From the NCBI GenBank assembly GCA_002786025.1, contig NHNW01000077.1, forward strand, positions 103,617 to 167,616: DNA of 64,000 bases. The letters are read 5' to 3'. Source of the DNA: Zasmidium citrigriseum. Taxonomy: Eukaryota; Ascomycota; Dothideomycetes; Mycosphaerellales; Mycosphaerellaceae. This document shows, one piece after another, positions 61,930 through 64,000 of the stretch. Made by a program: the position numbers and the translations under genes. Numbering within the stretch: the stretch's first letter is position 1; each line of letters starts with the position of its first letter. The notes under the pieces are model-generated. The model ran no database searches. It was not told the DNA's origin and was given only the letters and a program-made list of their open reading frames with translations.

Positions 61930-64000
61930 ACGATTATGGGCTAGCTGGCTGGCTTCTGCGGCAAATGCCGAGGCTACTAGCGCCTACCTTTAACCTCCGA
62001 GCTACGAGCACCTTTATTATTATTACGACACCTACTTTATACATACACGACTAGCTTCTTGTACATTATGCGACACAGATAGATACAGTGAAATCCTATA
62101 TACTAAACTTCTTCTCTTCTTTCATAGCTTCCTCCGGAAGCACCTCTATATACACGAATACCTCCGTATATCCGAACCTACTAATAGAGCTATATTACAC
62201 CCTCTATTAAGATCTATCGCCTATAACCCCTCTTTAGCTCTATTATCTACTTGGCGACTGTGGGTGGGTTAGTCTATAGGCGCCGGGTTATATTTTTGGT
62301 AGTTAGTACGAGGGTAGAAGACATACCCGTCTTCTTCCGACTTCTAACCTTCGAGCATTCGACAATACGCCCTCGCGAAACCGCACTCCGATAGATTCGA
62401 CATAAGTAAGAGCATTTATAAGAGTAACGCTAGCGTAGCTATATTAAGGAAAGATATAAGAATATAAGAAATACGATACACACGATATTCGGTATATAGG
62501 AGCTTCGGTACGAACAACCTAGCACTATAGAACAATAGATACAACAGTTCGGCTATAGAAATAGGCTCGAGTCTATAGTTAGTTAAACGAAATAGGCACA
62601 CACGGAAAACCGGAGATTATATTATTAGGTGGACGTATCTAATAGGCGAAGCTCGAATATATACTACACGAACACTCGAAACCTTAGGAAACTAGAAGGG
62701 TAACGCTATACTTTACTACTCGGCGGAAGTAGGTATAGCGGAAACCCTAATAACTACTTCTCGCGAATACGATAACTGCCCTCGGTAACACGCTCTCCTT
62801 TGTTAAAATTAGATACTATCTACGGATAGCCGAGATTACGCCCCGACTTAACTACCTTCGGACTATTAAGATTCGAAACCGCTACAGGATAAGGCATTTA
62901 GAAGAGTCGTTCTAGGCAGAGGCTTAGAAAGGGGTAACTACTCGCAAGGCTACGATCCCTAGAATAAGGTTTGTTACTCTAGATCGAAGCCGCTAACTAA
63001 ATCGTAGCTGCCTAATATAGCAATAGCTATTAGGCCTGTACGCATAGGAAGGAAGTATTAATATATAACCTTACCTCCGGACCTCGCTAAGAAGAATTAC
63101 TATTAATTAGCACCTCTTACTTCTAGCAATAGCGAACTCGTTACTAGCACCGCACCTATACTATAACTAGCACTACCCTTGCACATTACTTTGTACTATA
63201 TATACCTGTATCCCTGCTTTCTGTTATACGCTTACTGTTTAAACTGTTTGATTCACGTCTGTCTATCTATATCTATACCCTATTACTAAACTCGGCTTAA
63301 GGCTATATCTTGTCGTTACTCAAGTTATAAAACCCTCACAAAAACATTGCTTCTGTTTGTTTTAATTGATAAGGACGCTTTTGTGTCCAATTTGTATCCC
63401 TCGTGTTACTAAACAAGTAATAAATCCCTATATCTCGCTTTTACACCCCGCCGGGGTGCGAACGATCTACTACTAGGATTCCGACTACTAGCCCCTAGGA
63501 CCAACTGCCTTCTGCTATATACTTTACTAGAGGAAGTAGTTTAAGCAGATCTAAGTTACCTCTTATGAGCAGCTCGCCGCTACAGGAGTCTAGGTTAGGA
63601 GAAGAGTCTCCGATCGATTAACCTTTAAGATAGGAAGATCCTAACGCTAACCCTAAGTTCCGTAACGTTCTAGTAGACCTTAGTCCTTCTAAGCTAAAGG
63701 TATCTGCTACCGATAGGTCTTCTAGCTCTAAAGAGGTTAAGACTCCTACCTCGGAATAGTCGCTAACTAGAGCGAGTGTAAGCACTACTTCTAGAGTCCC
63801 TACTCTACGCCCTTTACTTCTTAACCGCGGAAGATCTTATCGTTCCTAGATAGCTACTCCTGTTACTACCGCCAACGCTAATAATAGTAATAGCGGAGGA
63901 AGTAGCTAGGCTACTAGGTCTTCTACTAGCGCTACTTAGTAGGCCGATCCTTAGGCTATTATCTAGTAACTAGCTTTAGTTCTCCCTAACTTGCGGCCTA
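61930..64000 (+). mobile_element. 5' part of a less-mutated LTR-type retroelement, truncated by the window
   Basis: CA/TG dinucleotides reappear at 61.93 kb and the GC content rises. The region up to ~63.45 kb has no open coding frame of note. A CACCCCGCCGGGGTG palindrome (63444-63458) followed by CGAACGATC resembles a tRNA T-arm complement and could lie near a primer-binding site. A gag-like frame begins at 63565. The 3' LTR is outside the window, so the LTR limits are unknown. Partial RIP is visible as TAG/TAA in the frame. Confidence 0.5.
63565..64000 (+). pseudogene. Gag-like N-terminal frame, RIP-mutated, partial
   Basis: ATG at 63565 starts a frame reading MSSSPLQESRLGEESPID and continues Ser/Thr-rich to the window edge. 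It is interrupted only by TAA/TAG codons. The composition fits the disordered N-terminus of a fungal retrotransposon gag. No zinc knuckle or capsid motif falls in the window. Confidence 0.45.

Noticed and set aside
62416..62601. 61-codon minus-strand ORF in the right-hand element
   Set aside because: Leu/Tyr/Arg-rich chance frame in AT-rich sequence, no family features.

Overview
The window is from a filamentous ascomycete (Pezizomycotina, probably Dothideomycetes). The genes carry 46-80 nt GT-AG introns with CTAAC/CTGAC-type branch sites. The gene set is typical of moulds: Arp3, a GH35 beta-galactosidase, an asco-laccase, a Zn2Cys6 regulator and a Clr2-like silencing factor. About 16 kb at the right end has almost no CA/TG dinucleotides, which is the mark of repeat-induced point mutation (RIP). 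I inferred splice junctions by reading across exon boundaries; there is no transcript support. The species is not identified.

Layout. 0-8.9 kb is gene-dense: a secreted aldose 1-epimerase ending in KDEL, a secreted GDSL esterase, a seven-helix membrane protein of unknown function, a class I O-methyltransferase, an alkaline ceramidase and an SDR dehydrogenase. 8.9-11 kb has no convincing gene. 11-14.4 kb holds a large Asn/Gly-rich disordered protein and a conserved 200-residue protein. 14.4-21.9 kb holds a secreted GH35 beta-galactosidase and a 1126-residue Zn2Cys6 transcription factor in tandem on the minus strand. 23.8-26.4 kb is a divergent pair, an FAH-fold hydrolase and an extradiol-type dioxygenase, that looks like a small aromatic-catabolism module. 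At 26.56-26.75 kb there is a tRNA-like gene whose two halves are separated by an unusually long insert. 27.6-31.7 kb holds divergent Arp3 and taspase-like genes. 32.1-38.4 kb holds a divergent pair of chromatin proteins, a Clr2-type silencing factor and a SNF2 ATPase with a C-terminal PHD region. 38.7-41.4 kb is accessory: a decayed gene and an 18-bp/126-bp minisatellite, bracketed by an imperfect direct repeat. 41.7-43.7 kb is a laccase whose natural C-terminus is DSGL.

From about 45.66 kb to 61.9 kb the sequence is RIP-saturated transposon graveyard. A Ty3/Gypsy chromovirus-type element (48675-54969) has two 188-bp LTRs, a CGTAG target duplication and a G-rich polypurine tract. It sits inside the reverse-transcriptase region of a relative in the opposite orientation. 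Outside this nest lie inverted copies of a non-retroviral gene. The longer copy (about 45.8-47.4 kb, minus) is cut by at least eleven 46-64 nt introns that share the core AACTAGTTnnnTAACTAGTT, which makes it an introner-like array. This is the most unusual structure in the window. From about 61.9 kb to the end a less mutated LTR-type element begins, with a gag-like frame starting at 63565.
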